Source: M3007 sp046316495
GTDB lineage: Bacteria; Bacteroidota; Bacteroidia; Chitinophagales; Saprospiraceae
Reading direction: 5' to 3'
Assembly (NCBI GenBank): GCA_046316495.1
Contig: JBKDAM010000056.1
Span: 1 to 25,238 of the forward strand
Length of the DNA stretch: 25,238 nt
This document shows positions 1-8,736 of this stretch, piece by piece. The notes beneath the pieces were generated by a model that was given only the letters and a program-made list of their open reading frames with translations, searched no databases and was not told where the DNA came from. The position numbers were made by a program, and so were the translations under genes. The stretch's first letter is position 1; every line of letters begins with the position of its first letter.

Positions 1-769
1 TCCCTTGGAATCCATTTGCCATTAACCATTCGCGAACGAATTCCTTACTAAGTTGTCGTTGGCGTTCTCCGGTGCGTTGACGTTCTTCGTATCCATCTGC
101 GTAGAAGTATCTGGAGCTATCGGGAGTATGGATTTCATCCAAGAGACCCACTTTGCCGTTAGGAATTCCGAATACATACTTGGTATCAACGAGGATAAGG
201 CCCCGTTGGGCGGCCATTTCGGAACCTCTTTGGAACAGGGCACGGGTGTATTCCTCCATTTGTTCGTATATCTCCGGTGCAACAAGTTCACGTTCGAGCA
301 ATTCGATTTTTGAGATATCCTCATCATGTCCTTCTTCAGCCTTGGTAGTTGGAGTAATGATTGGTTCTGGGAACCGGTCATTTTCGTGCATGCCCTCAGG
401 TAATGGGACTCCGCATAGGCTGCGAAGACCAGCTGCGTAGGTTCTTGCAGCGTGTCCAGCCAAGTACCCGCGGATCACCATTTCAACCCTTACGGGTTCG
501 CAGAGCAGTCCGATGGCGACATTAGGATCAGGAGTAGCTTCCAGCCAGTTTGGGCAGATATCCCGTGTGGCGTTTAAGAAATGGGCGGCCAGTTGGTTGA
601 GTACTGCTCCTTTGTGGGGGATAGGTCTGGGAAGAATATGATCGAAGGCGGAGATGCGATCGGAGGCGACCATTACCAATCGATTGTTGAGGAAGTAGAC
701 ATCCCGCACTTTTCCGCGGTAGAAGGCCGTCTGGCCTGGCAATTGAAAATGAGTTTCTTTTAACGCCAT
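1..769 (-). CDS. purC: Phosphoribosylaminoimidazole-succinocarboxamide synthase (SAICAR synthetase), 3' end cut by window edge
   Basis: PurC joins aspartate to CAIR using ATP to make SAICAR in de novo purine synthesis, in the cytoplasm. The reading frame opens with ATG at 769 and stays open to base 1, giving 256 codons with the C-terminus outside the window. Visible family motifs, in order, are the nucleotide-binding GKVRDVY (residues 19-25), SDRISAFD (36-43), the central IRGYLAG stretch, LVDTKYVFG and DEIHTPDSSRYF near the end. The family form without fusion partners is about 240-310 residues, so only a short tail should be missing. It is transcribed away from trmB, with a -7-like element 27 bp upstream of the start. 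The identification is very secure from the motifs. Confidence 0.97.
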   Translation of the reverse strand, partial: MALKETHFQLPGQTAFYRGKVRDVYFLNNRLVMVASDRISAFDHILPRPIPHKGAVLNQLAAHFLNATRDICPNWLEATPDPNVAIGLLCEPVRVEMVIRGYLAGHAARTYAAGLRSLCGVPLPEGMHENDRFPEPIITPTTKAEEGHDEDISKIELLERELVAPEIYEQMEEYTRALFQRGSEMAAQRGLILVDTKYVFGIPNGKVGLLDEIHTPDSSRYFYADGYEERQRTGERQRQLSKEFVREWLMANGFQG

Positions 770-795
770 GATTGAATCCTATGCTAGTCGAGCTG

Positions 796-803
796 CAAAG
801 GTA
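796..803 (-). promoter_or_regulatory. Candidate -7 element for purC
   Basis: Read on the minus strand this is TACCTTTG, a full match to the Bacteroidota housekeeping -7 consensus TAnnTTTG. It lies 27 bp upstream of the purC ATG. No convincing TTTG -33 box lies 17-23 bp further upstream, so the call rests on one box and its position. Confidence 0.45.
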
Positions 804-818
804 CTAGAGTTTGGAAGA

Positions 819-852
819 GTTGTTAAATAATTAGAGAACAGAAGTATTTTTG
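819..852 (+). promoter_or_regulatory. Candidate promoter for trmB
   Basis: TATTTTTG at 845-852 matches the Bacteroidota -7 consensus TAnnTTTG. GTTG at 819-822 is a partial -33 box (consensus TTTG) with a 22 bp spacer. The -7 box sits 45 bp upstream of the trmB start in the purC/trmB divergent gap. Matching the consensus is seen directly; promoter activity is inferred. Confidence 0.5.
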
Positions 853-896
853 CGGCGACAAACGACTGTCAAGAGGCACTATTTGGTCAAAAAGCT

Positions 897-1589
897 ATGT
901 CAAGAATAAACAAGTTACAAAAATTTGCGGAAGTACTATCTTTTCCGAACGTGTATGAATGTTACAATGTACAGTCGCCGGAGTTGGTTGGGATTGGGAT
1001 GGTACCGATTGATTTACGTGGAAAGTGGAATGAGCTGCATTTCAAGAATAACAACCCAATTACCCTTGAGTTGGCCTGTGGTGGTGGTGAATATACGGTT
1101 GGGTTGGCGCAGCAATACCCGGACCGCAATTTTATTGGGGTAGATGTAAAGGGGAATCGAATTTGGAAGGGGGCGAAAGATGCATTGGATGCACAGTTGG
1201 GCAATGCAGCTTTTCTGCGCACTCGGATCGAGATTATTGCTCATTTTTTTGCAGCTGGGGAGGTGGATGAAATTTGGGTAACTTTTGCGGATCCATTTCC
1301 TCGTCCGAGTAAAGAGAATCGGCGGCTAACTTCTCCGTTTTTTTTGGAGCAATACCGTCGAATATTGAAGCCGGGCGGATTGGTGCATTTAAAGCATGAT
1401 GATCCTGATTTTTTTTCGTTTTCGGTCAATACGGTTTTATCGGACCCAAAATGTGAGCTTCTTTACCAAAATGAGGATATCTATGCTGGGCCGCTTGATT
1501 TTGAGGAGTTGGGCTTAAAAACCCTTTATGAGGAGAAGCACCTTGCTAAGGGTAAGAAAATAAAATACCTGCGTTTTAGACTTTTTTAG
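897..1589 (+). CDS. trmB: tRNA (guanine-N7-)-methyltransferase
   Basis: TrmB uses S-adenosylmethionine to methylate N7 of G46 in the variable loop of many tRNAs. The 230-residue product has the normal family length. It starts with the NKLQKFAEVLSFPNVYE block typical of the Bacteroidota branch. The SAM-binding motif I is LELACGGGEYT (57-67), followed by FIGVDVKGNRIWKGA. The catalytic-region block is TFADPFPRP (129-137), then RRLTSPFFLEQYRRILKPGG and LKHDD. The last two differ slightly from the usual TFPDPxPK and LKTD forms, which is unusual but leaves the Asp residues in place. The gene diverges from purC and is followed on the same strand by fni after a gap of 55-115 bp. Confidence 0.93.
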   Translation: MSRINKLQKFAEVLSFPNVYECYNVQSPELVGIGMVPIDLRGKWNELHFKNNNPITLELACGGGEYTVGLAQQYPDRNFIGVDVKGNRIWKGAKDALDAQLGNAAFLRTRIEIIAHFFAAGEVDEIWVTFADPFPRPSKENRRLTSPFFLEQYRRILKPGGLVHLKHDDPDFFSFSVNTVLSDPKCELLYQNEDIYAGPLDFEELGLKTLYEEKHLAKGKKIKYLRFRLF

Positions 1590-1704
1590 TGTTTTCGTGT
1601 TGTAGAGGGGTGTTTTCAATTTACTAATCGTACAGGCGCACAGGATGGAGGCTTTTTGGGAGCTTTACCGGCTGGGAACGGCTGCGCTTGACAACAATTA
1701 TTGT

Positions 1705-2736
1705 ATGGCTAAACAATTTTCAGATCAGGATCCAACGGCCGTTTCCAGGAAGAGCGATCACATTGAGATGGCGTTTCAAAGTCAGGTGCCTGCTCAGGCA
1801 CTTGATAATCGGTTTTATTACGAGCCGTTGCTTTCGGGCCATCCGAATGTAAAAGGAGGGCCGCTCCATTTTTTGAATTGTAGGCTAGGGGCTCCTATTT
1901 GGGTTTCTTCGATGACGGGTGGCACTGCTTTGGCGGGTACCATCAACCATAATTTGGCGCGGGCCTGTGCGGAATTTCGATTAGGGATGGGGCTGGGATC
2001 TTGTCGGCAGTTGCTTTTTTCAGATGAGCATTTAGAAGATTTCGATGTTCGGGAAACGATCGGTCCGGATTTGCCTTTATATGCAAATCTTGGGGTGGCG
2101 CAGATTGATCAATTGCTATCGACGGGGCAGCTTGACCGGATGGAGGCGCTTGTGGATAAGCTTCGTGCAGATGGGTTGATTATTCATGTTAATCCCTTGC
2201 AAGAGGCTATGCAGCCGGAGGGAGATCATTTTGCGCGATCTCCATTGTCGGTGATAGAAGAGATGGTAGCCCGATTTAGTAGGCCTATTATTGTGAAAGA
2301 GGTGGGTCAGGGTTTTGGGCCAGAAAGTATCAAGGCTTTACTCCAATTACCACTGGCAGCGATTGAATTTGCGGCCGCAGGGGGTACTAATTTTGCCAAG
2401 TTAGAATTGCTTCGAAGCGATGCAGTTAAGCAGGAGATTTTCGGTAAACTGGTCACTGTGGGACATACTGCTACGCAGATGCTGGGATGGACCAACCAAA
2501 TTATTGAAACCTTGGGTGCTCCCGAGATCAAGGCGAGACACCTTATTATTTCGGGAGGAATTCAGGATTTTTTGGATGGTTATTATTTGACGGAGAAAGC
2601 CCTTTTGCCGGCTGTTTATGGTCAGGCAAGTGGTTTTTTAAAACATGCGAGGGGGGATTATGATACTCTTCAGCGGTATGTTCAAGCTCAAATAGATGGC
2701 TATACGTTAGCTAAAACTTTTTTGAAGGTTGTTTAG
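1705..2736 (+). CDS. fni: Type 2 isopentenyl-diphosphate delta-isomerase (FMN-dependent)
   Basis: This enzyme interconverts isopentenyl and dimethylallyl diphosphate for isoprenoid synthesis, using FMN, NAD(P)H and Mg2+. The protein shows RKSDHIE (15-21), the SSMTGGT block (68-74), a GMGLGSCRQLL stretch, an AAAGGTNFAKLE segment and a C-terminal ISGGIQDFLDG phosphate-binding-type motif, all in TIM-barrel order. I chose the ATG at 1705 because the conserved part (MAKQFSDQDPTAVSRK) begins there and the result is 343 residues, normal for the family. An in-frame ATG at 1645 would add 20 residues that do not look conserved. The gene may be read through from trmB or have its own promoter; I see no clear -7 box in the gap. 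Confidence 0.93.
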   Translation: MAKQFSDQDPTAVSRKSDHIEMAFQSQVPAQALDNRFYYEPLLSGHPNVKGGPLHFLNCRLGAPIWVSSMTGGTALAGTINHNLARACAEFRLGMGLGSCRQLLFSDEHLEDFDVRETIGPDLPLYANLGVAQIDQLLSTGQLDRMEALVDKLRADGLIIHVNPLQEAMQPEGDHFARSPLSVIEEMVARFSRPIIVKEVGQGFGPESIKALLQLPLAAIEFAAAGGTNFAKLELLRSDAVKQEIFGKLVTVGHTATQMLGWTNQIIETLGAPEIKARHLIISGGIQDFLDGYYLTEKALLPAVYGQASGFLKHARGDYDTLQRYVQAQIDGYTLAKTFLKVV

Positions 2737-2758
2737 GGGCAAGTTGATGCCATCTTGT

Positions 2759-2792
2759 AAAAAAAAGAAGGGTGAGCCGATAGACTCACCCT
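2759..2792 (-). terminator. Rho-independent terminator downstream of tRNA-Arg
   Basis: GGGTGAG (2770-2776) pairs with CTCACCC (2785-2791) around an 8-base loop. On the minus strand the hairpin is followed by TTCTTTTTTTT, a strong U-tract. On the plus strand only TTTG follows, so it should stop minus-strand transcripts (surface protein gene and tRNA) far better than fni transcripts. Confidence 0.85.
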
Positions 2793-2820
2793 TTGCAGAA
2801 CAACTTTTAGATTAAAAAAG

Positions 2821-2892
2821 TGGTCTCGACGGGAATCGAACCCATATCTAACGTTTAGGAAACGCTTGTTCTATCCGTTGAACTACGAGACC
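2821..2892 (-). tRNA. tRNA-Arg (anticodon CCU, reads AGG)
   Basis: Read on the minus strand the 72 bases fold as a full cloverleaf. The 7-bp acceptor is GGTCTCG/CGAGACC, the D stem is GTTC/GAAC, and the anticodon stem is AGCGT/ACGTT around loop TTCCTAA (anticodon CCT). The variable loop is 4 bases, the T stem is ATGGG/CCCGT around TTCGATT, and the discriminator is A. CCA is not encoded; a CTTTTTT stretch follows directly. It lies 36 bp downstream of the large surface-protein gene on the same strand, so it could partly be cut from that transcript. Confidence 0.95.
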
Positions 2893-2928
2893 CTTCCTAG
2901 TAAAAAGGGGCCGCAAAAATATGCTTTT

Positions 2929-5900
2929 TCAACGAATTAAAGCGCTGTGTCCAAACAATACTTCTCGGACTCCATCCAAATATTCTACCTCCAAAGTCCA
3001 AACATAGTTTTCAGGAGTCATTTCCTGTCCTCTAAATCGCCCGTCCCAACCAAATGCAGGTGCATTTGGGCTGAATTGATAGGCTTCAAACAACAATTCA
3101 CCCCAGCGGTCGAAGACTTTAAATTCCAGTATTTTAGCGGAGGATTGTCCATGCACCATCAACAAGTCATTGTTGTTGTCTCCATTTGGGGTGAATCCAG
3201 TGGGCACGTAAACTCTTCTGGGTTTATTCAAAAATACAGTAATTGTGTCGTGTCCAGTGCAGCCAAGGGCGTCTTTAAGCTGGAGAGAGAATGACTGCTG
3301 GAAGGTTAAGCCTGAAACAACAGGAGAGAGACAGTCTGTACAGCTGAGCCATCTTGCCCCTTCAGCTCCCCATTGGAGTTCATACGGAGGAGTGGCTTGC
3401 AATACCTGTACATTGAATTGTGTGTCCTCTCCCAGCTCTATTGTAATATCAGGTCCCAGATCTAGTTGTACAGGTTCGTTTTGTGTGATCGTTACCTCTT
3501 GCAGGAGGCTGGTACAGCCATTTGCATCCAGAATGGATGGTTGATAAACACCTGCGAAAAGTCCTATTTGAATGGGGGATCCATTCCAAGTTTGTCCATC
3601 TAGGGAGTAACGGTAAGGTGCAGTTCCACCAGTAGCGCTTATTTCTAATTGCCCATCATAACTTTCAAAGCAGCCGGCTGCGCGGGCGGTTGAAAACCCT
3701 TGCAGCGGACTTGCCGGACCATTTACCTCTGCGGATCTTGTAAGAGTGCAGTTATTGGAGTCTGTGACTGTAACCTGATAATTCCCGATCCCTATCTCTT
3801 TTACATGGTCTTGGTTGGCAGCAGTACTCCACTGGTAGCTAAATGGAGGGACTCCCCCGTTTGTTAGTGCTTGTATCGAACCTGTATTTTCCCCAAAGCA
3901 TTTTACATCAGAAACGATAAGTTCCATCTGTATAGCCGGGGCAGGAGCAAGGGTGATTGCTTGAACCAGTACACATTGTTTGGCATCCGTAATGGATACT
4001 TGGTAAGTTCCTGAGGAGAGTTGGGTGGCTGTTTGGGCTGTTTGGACGGGTACATTTGACGACCAGAAGTACGTGTAAGGAGGAGTTCCGCCACTACCAT
4101 TGACGGTTACCTCTGCGTCGGTGGTCCCGAAGCAAGATTGTTCTTTGACGGAGGTAAAACTACCTTCCAACGGCGGTGTGTTTTCAACGATGGCAGATTG
4201 CAGGGCTGTACAACCATCTGTATCGGTCGCTGTTACTTGGTAGTTACCTGGTGGTAGCCCGGTTGCAACTCTACCGAACTGAGGGGGCGATGTATTCCAT
4301 TGAAAGTTTAGCGCATCCGGGCTAAACTGGGAGGATCCGTAGGAGGCAAAGGAAACAGATGCGGTGCCATCCTGACCATTATGGCATTTAGGGGTGGTTG
4401 TTTCGGCAAAAACGAACAACTCTCCTTTTGGAATGATTTGTGTGGAGCCGGTTATGGTGCAATTATTTGCATCTCTTATTGTCACGGAGTATACACCAGC
4501 AGAAAGGTTATTGATTTGGTTTCCTTGTGTTTGCTGTGGATTATTCCAGCTGTAGGAATAGGGTGAGGTGCCACCTTGCGCCAGTGCGCTCGCGGTTCCG
4601 TCCGTTCCGTTAAAGCAAATGGTATCTGAAATAGCGGGTAACAGAACGGACAGAGGAGTAGTGGGTTGAGTAACGTTGGTTGTGGCGGTTTGACTACATC
4701 CTGCACCGTCGGTGATGGTTGCCACGTACGTTCCAGCCAATAGTGCGTTAAGTTGTAGCCCTTGACCGGTGTATCCTCCGGGCCCTTCCCAAAGGGCGGC
4801 GTAACCACTTCCTGATCCACCGGTGATGGTGGCTGTTATACTGCCTCCAGGAGTATTGTGACAGAGAGCAGGAGTAGTGCTGAGTACCACATTCATCTCC
4901 ATAGGCTCGTCAAGGAGAACTGTTGTTGTTTGGCTGCATTGATTAGCATCCGTAATAGTAACCGTATAACTTCCTGCTGAAAGGGCGGTGGCTGGGTTCC
5001 CGGTCTGTCCGTTGGACCAGAGATATTGGTAAGGGGTAGCACCACCTATTATTTGTAGCGTTGCCGACCCATTTGTTCCATTGTTGCAACTTGGATTTTG
5101 AGTAACGGCACTGCTTTGCAGGGCAGGTGCCTGGTTGACTGCGATGCTGGCAGTGGCAGTACAGCTCTTGTTGTCCGTCAATGTTACAGTATAATTGCCT
5201 GCAGATAAGCCACTTGCTTGGGCAGTGGTTTGAGGAATTCCCGGATTGTTCCAGAGAAATTGATAGCCGCCATTCCCGCCAATTGGGTTGGCAAGTGCGG
5301 TGCCATCACTGCCCCCGAAGCAGGTAACAGGAGAGGTGGAGAGGGTAGCCTGCAAGGGTGCTGGACCCGATAGGGTGGCGGAGGCGGTGTTGGTGCATTG
5401 ATTATTGTCCGTAATTGTAACTGTGTAGGTGCCTTGTGCGAGTCCTACGATCGGATTGCCAGAACCTGATGGGCTCCAAGAGAATTGATATGGAGGGCTT
5501 CCTCCGAGTGGACTAGCGGTAATGCTTCCGTCTAAAGTATTCGCGCAAGAGGTAGAATCTGTGGTCAAAGAGAGCGTTAGAGCAGGGGGCTCTGACAGTG
5601 TGACTGCAGTTGAAGTAGTGCAGCCTTTTGCATCTACTACGGTTAATTGGTACGTTCCAATTGATAAGCCGGAGATGGCGGAGTTGGTTTGCCCGGTACT
5701 CCAAGCATATTGATAGCTGCTATTCCCTCCTGTGGCACTTGCGGTAATGCTTCCGGAATTCCCTCCATTGCATTTTACTTGAGAGCTGATGGTGCTGCAG
5801 GTCAATGGACTAGGTTGGGTAATGGTAAATTGGCTCGTGGTAAAGCATCCATTAAGATCGGTAATGGTTACGGTATAAGTTCCAGCTACAAGATCAACTG

Positions 5901-8391
5901 CATTGGGGCTTGTTTGGGCTTGGCTGTCGTTCCATAGATAACTGAGGGTTCCGGTTCCTCCAGATGCTGAAATTGAAATTATTCCATCTGCATCTCCAAA
6001 GCAAGAAACGGCGCTTTGGTTTTGGAGGGTGGAAATAATTACGCCTGGCGAGCCAACGATGAAATTAGTTTGTGCGGTGCATCCGGACGCATCTGTTACC
6101 ACACAAATGTAAGCCCCAGCGGCTAGGTTGTTGAACAAACCGTCGCTGTTGGATGTGGCGCCTACCCTAAAATTATAGGGAGGATTTTGGTTATCTGTAC
6201 TAATGGTAGCAGTGCCATCCTGACTGCCGAAACAGCTTACGCTAGTGGCGATGGCAGAGAGAACAGGGGCAGCACAATTAGAGCAGGTGGCAGTTGAGAT
6301 GATGGCAGGGCAGGTGCTAATACTATTAATCCCCCGAACTTCAGCGGTCAGGACCGTATTGGGATTTAAGCCATTCACCGTATGCGAGGTGTCGGTTTGA
6401 GGAGAAATCCAGCCAGTACCATTTATATTGATTTCGTAGCCTTGTGAGCCTGGGATGAGATCCCAGAAAAACGTAATAGAATTAACAGTGGAGGGGCCAC
6501 ATTCAACTTGGGTGCCACTCAGAGTAGGTTGCACAAGGACAGTAACAGAGTCATAGACCTGGCATCCATAGGAGTCGGTAGCTATTACAGTGTAGTTAGT
6601 CGTTTGGGTTGGGGTGACAGAAGTGATTGGGCAGCTGGGGCAGGAAACGGTATTGTTGGGCGTCCAGCTGTAATTTATTTTGTAGCTAGGTTCGAAGGTG
6701 ATGCTCCATTCTGTGAGCGTACCGACGAAACCATTTTGGTCATCAACGATTTGTAGTCGCCATTGTCCGTTGACGGGGCCACCCCAAAGATCACTCCAAA
6801 TACCTTCGGGTTTGAAGTTGCCAGTAAAAGGTGCTGCGGAGGCGGGTGCGAACGGTCCTGGGAAGTTGATTGGGGTAGTGGCGGTTGGGGTGAAACATGT
6901 TTGGACATAGTTGTCGCCATTTGCTCCATTATCCGTTGTTAGTTCAATAAACTGGCCACCGGGTGAAATCAAGAATACATCCAAGTCATCCACCCAGTTA
7001 TGGTTGATATTGATACAGACAGACCGGATCACACCGGAGTCGAGTGTAGTGGGTTGTACTCCAAAAACATTGATTGCTGAGAACACAGCAGTATTGGTAG
7101 GGGTAATGACGATATCCTGTGGGTTAGTAAAGACATAAGGAGGTGGTACAGGAATAGGTAGGGTTCCATCCAATTGAACAAGTTCTCCTAGACAGATTGT
7201 GGTATCTGCTTGCAAAGCAGGAGCAACCAGGGCATTTTCTCGGATGTAGAGGTAAACGGTATCTCTGGTGCAAGGATCTCGTTGGACATCGATTGCAATA
7301 AATTCTGTTCCTTCCACCACATTATCCTCTAAAGGTTGGATGATCAGCTGGAGTTGATCGGATCCAGCAGGAATAGGTTGGTTGGAAGCTATAAAAGTAT
7401 AGTCAACTCCATTGGTGGCACTTCCCCAGATGTTGTAATCCAAGGGTAGATCGGTATCGGTAGGGATAGGTAGGGAGAACGTAACCGATCCATTGGAGCA
7501 GCCTTCTGTAAGGGTGCCGTCAGCGCTAGGAGTGCTGACCGTTGCTCGAATAGAGCCAGTACCAAAGCTCTTAGCTTCTAAAAAGACGGCAGAGTCAAAG
7601 AATGCATCCCCGGCATCAGCTATGGCTAGTTTAATGGTATATTGTTGACAAGGAATAACCACTGCCTCAGCTGTAAACACGTCTGTGAATCCATCGTAGG
7701 TAGGTTGTTGGGTGCTGTTCAGGTTATTATTGTAAAATTGTTCGTTAGTAGGAGGGCAGGGCCCGGCAGAGGATAGGTTAAGCGGGTGTATATTATTGAT
7801 GGTAACAGGAAGGCTCGTTCCTGGAATGAGCGCAATATTGGTTGGGACAGGGTAGTTTGGTCCTTGGATAAAGAATCCGAAGACATCGTTAAAATTGCTG
7901 CAGGCATATTCGGGATATTCCTCAGAGGCGAAGCAGTATTTGAAACGAAGGGTATCGGAAGTAGGGGTAAAAGTGATGGTATAGACGGCTACATCGTTCA
8001 GCATGGTAGATACGAGGTTATCCAAATCGGGTTCTACTCCCCCACCGGCATTGGAGGAGCTAGCAAAATCTACTCCATCGGCCTCGCAGCCAAATACGGT
8101 ATTGGTTGAAACAACTTGCCCGGTGGTCAGAACAATTCCTCGTTCTATTCCAACAGGGCCTTGGCCACCTGTAAAATATCCAACCGCACTGGGGTCTCCC
8201 TGAAAGGTAATGTTGGAAACATCGACACCCTGGCCTAGGAATATATTTTCAATCAGGTTTTGTGGTGTAAATGGAGGGGTATTTGCCCCTGTTGCTTGCA
8301 GGATTTGGGCGGCTGCTTCTAGTTGGGACAAGAAGAGCACCAGAGTAAAAATGGCGGTCTTAAGTAGTGCGCGAATCGGTTGTGGAAACAT
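2929..8391 (-). CDS. Giant secreted SprB-repeat adhesin-like protein with choice-of-anchor L domain and T9SS type B sorting domain
   Basis: This 1820-residue protein is probably exported by the type IX secretion system and displayed on the surface, where SprB relatives act in gliding or adhesion. Layout: signal peptide about 1-28 (hydrophobic core, AAAQ end); choice-of-anchor L domain about 33-270, with FKYCFASEEYPEY and NDVFGFFIQGP; a Calx-beta-like stretch about 295-385; a region about 420-570 resembling a proprotein convertase P domain (SPGGQFIEL, NGQWRLQIVDD); an FN3-like region about 625-700; and twelve SprB-type repeats of about 78 residues from about 707 to 1650. Each repeat opens with a C(F/N)G..DG-like motif and ends in G.Y.VTITD..GC. 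The last 96 residues (1725-1820) form the type B domain, with VPTGFTPNGDNNNDLL, FDRWGELLF and WDGRFRG. The exact ligand is unknown. No gliding or secretion machinery gene is in the window. Confidence 0.95.
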   Translation of the reverse strand: MFPQPIRALLKTAIFTLVLFLSQLEAAAQILQATGANTPPFTPQNLIENIFLGQGVDVSNITFQGDPSAVGYFTGGQGPVGIERGIVLTTGQVVSTNTVFGCEADGVDFASSSNAGGGVEPDLDNLVSTMLNDVAVYTITFTPTSDTLRFKYCFASEEYPEYACSNFNDVFGFFIQGPNYPVPTNIALIPGTSLPVTINNIHPLNLSSAGPCPPTNEQFYNNNLNSTQQPTYDGFTDVFTAEAVVIPCQQYTIKLAIADAGDAFFDSAVFLEAKSFGTGSIRATVSTPSADGTLTEGCSNGSVTFSLPIPTDTDLPLDYNIWGSATNGVDYTFIASNQPIPAGSDQLQLIIQPLEDNVVEGTEFIAIDVQRDPCTRDTVYLYIRENALVAPALQADTTICLGELVQLDGTLPIPVPPPYVFTNPQDIVITPTNTAVFSAINVFGVQPTTLDSGVIRSVCININHNWVDDLDVFLISPGGQFIELTTDNGANGDNYVQTCFTPTATTPINFPGPFAPASAAPFTGNFKPEGIWSDLWGGPVNGQWRLQIVDDQNGFVGTLTEWSITFEPSYKINYSWTPNNTVSCPSCPITSVTPTQTTNYTVIATDSYGCQVYDSVTVLVQPTLSGTQVECGPSTVNSITFFWDLIPGSQGYEININGTGWISPQTDTSHTVNGLNPNTVLTAEVRGINSISTCPAIISTATCSNCAAPVLSAIATSVSCFGSQDGTATISTDNQNPPYNFRVGATSNSDGLFNNLAAGAYICVVTDASGCTAQTNFIVGSPGVIISTLQNQSAVSCFGDADGIISISASGGTGTLSYLWNDSQAQTSPNAVDLVAGTYTVTITDLNGCFTTSQFTITQPSPLTCSTISSQVKCNGGNSGSITASATGGNSSYQYAWSTGQTNSAISGLSIGTYQLTVVDAKGCTTSTAVTLSEPPALTLSLTTDSTSCANTLDGSITASPLGGSPPYQFSWSPSGSGNPIVGLAQGTYTVTITDNNQCTNTASATLSGPAPLQATLSTSPVTCFGGSDGTALANPIGGNGGYQFLWNNPGIPQTTAQASGLSAGNYTVTLTDNKSCTATASIAVNQAPALQSSAVTQNPSCNNGTNGSATLQIIGGATPYQYLWSNGQTGNPATALSAGSYTVTITDANQCSQTTTVLLDEPMEMNVVLSTTPALCHNTPGGSITATITGGSGSGYAALWEGPGGYTGQGLQLNALLAGTYVATITDGAGCSQTATTNVTQPTTPLSVLLPAISDTICFNGTDGTASALAQGGTSPYSYSWNNPQQTQGNQINNLSAGVYSVTIRDANNCTITGSTQIIPKGELFVFAETTTPKCHNGQDGTASVSFASYGSSQFSPDALNFQWNTSPPQFGRVATGLPPGNYQVTATDTDGCTALQSAIVENTPPLEGSFTSVKEQSCFGTTDAEVTVNGSGGTPPYTYFWSSNVPVQTAQTATQLSSGTYQVSITDAKQCVLVQAITLAPAPAIQMELIVSDVKCFGENTGSIQALTNGGVPPFSYQWSTAANQDHVKEIGIGNYQVTVTDSNNCTLTRSAEVNGPASPLQGFSTARAAGCFESYDGQLEISATGGTAPYRYSLDGQTWNGSPIQIGLFAGVYQPSILDANGCTSLLQEVTITQNEPVQLDLGPDITIELGEDTQFNVQVLQATPPYELQWGAEGARWLSCTDCLSPVVSGLTFQQSFSLQLKDALGCTGHDTITVFLNKPRRVYVPTGFTPNGDNNNDLLMVHGQSSAKILEFKVFDRWGELLFEAYQFSPNAPAFGWDGRFRGQEMTPENYVWTLEVEYLDGVREVLFGHSALIR

Positions 8392-8736
8392 GCCGAACCA
8401 ATAGTTAATAGTTGAAGGATGAATTTGACTGCTTGGGTTTTTTCCCCATTGGTGGCAGCACTTTTTAGAAGAGAGGTAGAGCTGCCAACTAGGAATTAAA
8501 CGGGAAGTTTAAAGAGTTAAAAGTAGGTTGTTTTTCTGTTTTTGAGGTATTGATCAGATGAATATTTCTGTTTTTAGTCGTTAGTGCGACGTTTTAGTGG
8601 GGTACCTGGTGTTTTCCCAACTTGTCTTTTCGAGGTGCTTGGTCCCCGAAAAGGCGGGGTTTATCTAATTAAATTAGGCTAAGATCTATGCATCTGTTTA
8701 ATTTGCATTCTAATTCATCATTTATACCATTTAACA
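8392..8736. other. 345-bp divergent intergenic region between the surface-protein gene and sppA
   Basis: No gene is visible here. The region must carry both promoters, but I find no full TAnnTTTG match facing either gene; the nearest is a TAATTTG at about 8699-8705, one base short. Two inverted-repeat areas are present. TGGCAGC (8453-8459) pairs with GCTGCCA (8481-8487) in the expected leader of the surface-protein gene. An overlapping pair of hairpins lies at 8626-8659, described in the findings. Confidence 0.6.

Noticed and set aside
22..381. 119-codon minus-strand frame at the left edge
   Set aside because: It lies inside purC in another frame of the same strand; the purC frame has all family motifs and this one has none.
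1645..1704. Upstream ATG at 1645 as the start of fni
   Set aside because: The additional 20 residues precede the conserved N-terminus and show no family similarity; not excluded, but less likely.
3600..6270. Possible tandem DNA repeat or CRISPR-like periodicity
   Set aside because: The roughly 235-bp periodicity comes from diverged SprB-type protein repeats in one gene; there are no identical short repeats with unique spacers.
2947..8404. Many open frames of 60-115 codons on the plus strand opposite the giant surface-protein gene
   Set aside because: They are antisense shadows of a long repeat-rich gene: no recognisable domains, and the opposite frame is continuous for 1820 codons with clear domains.
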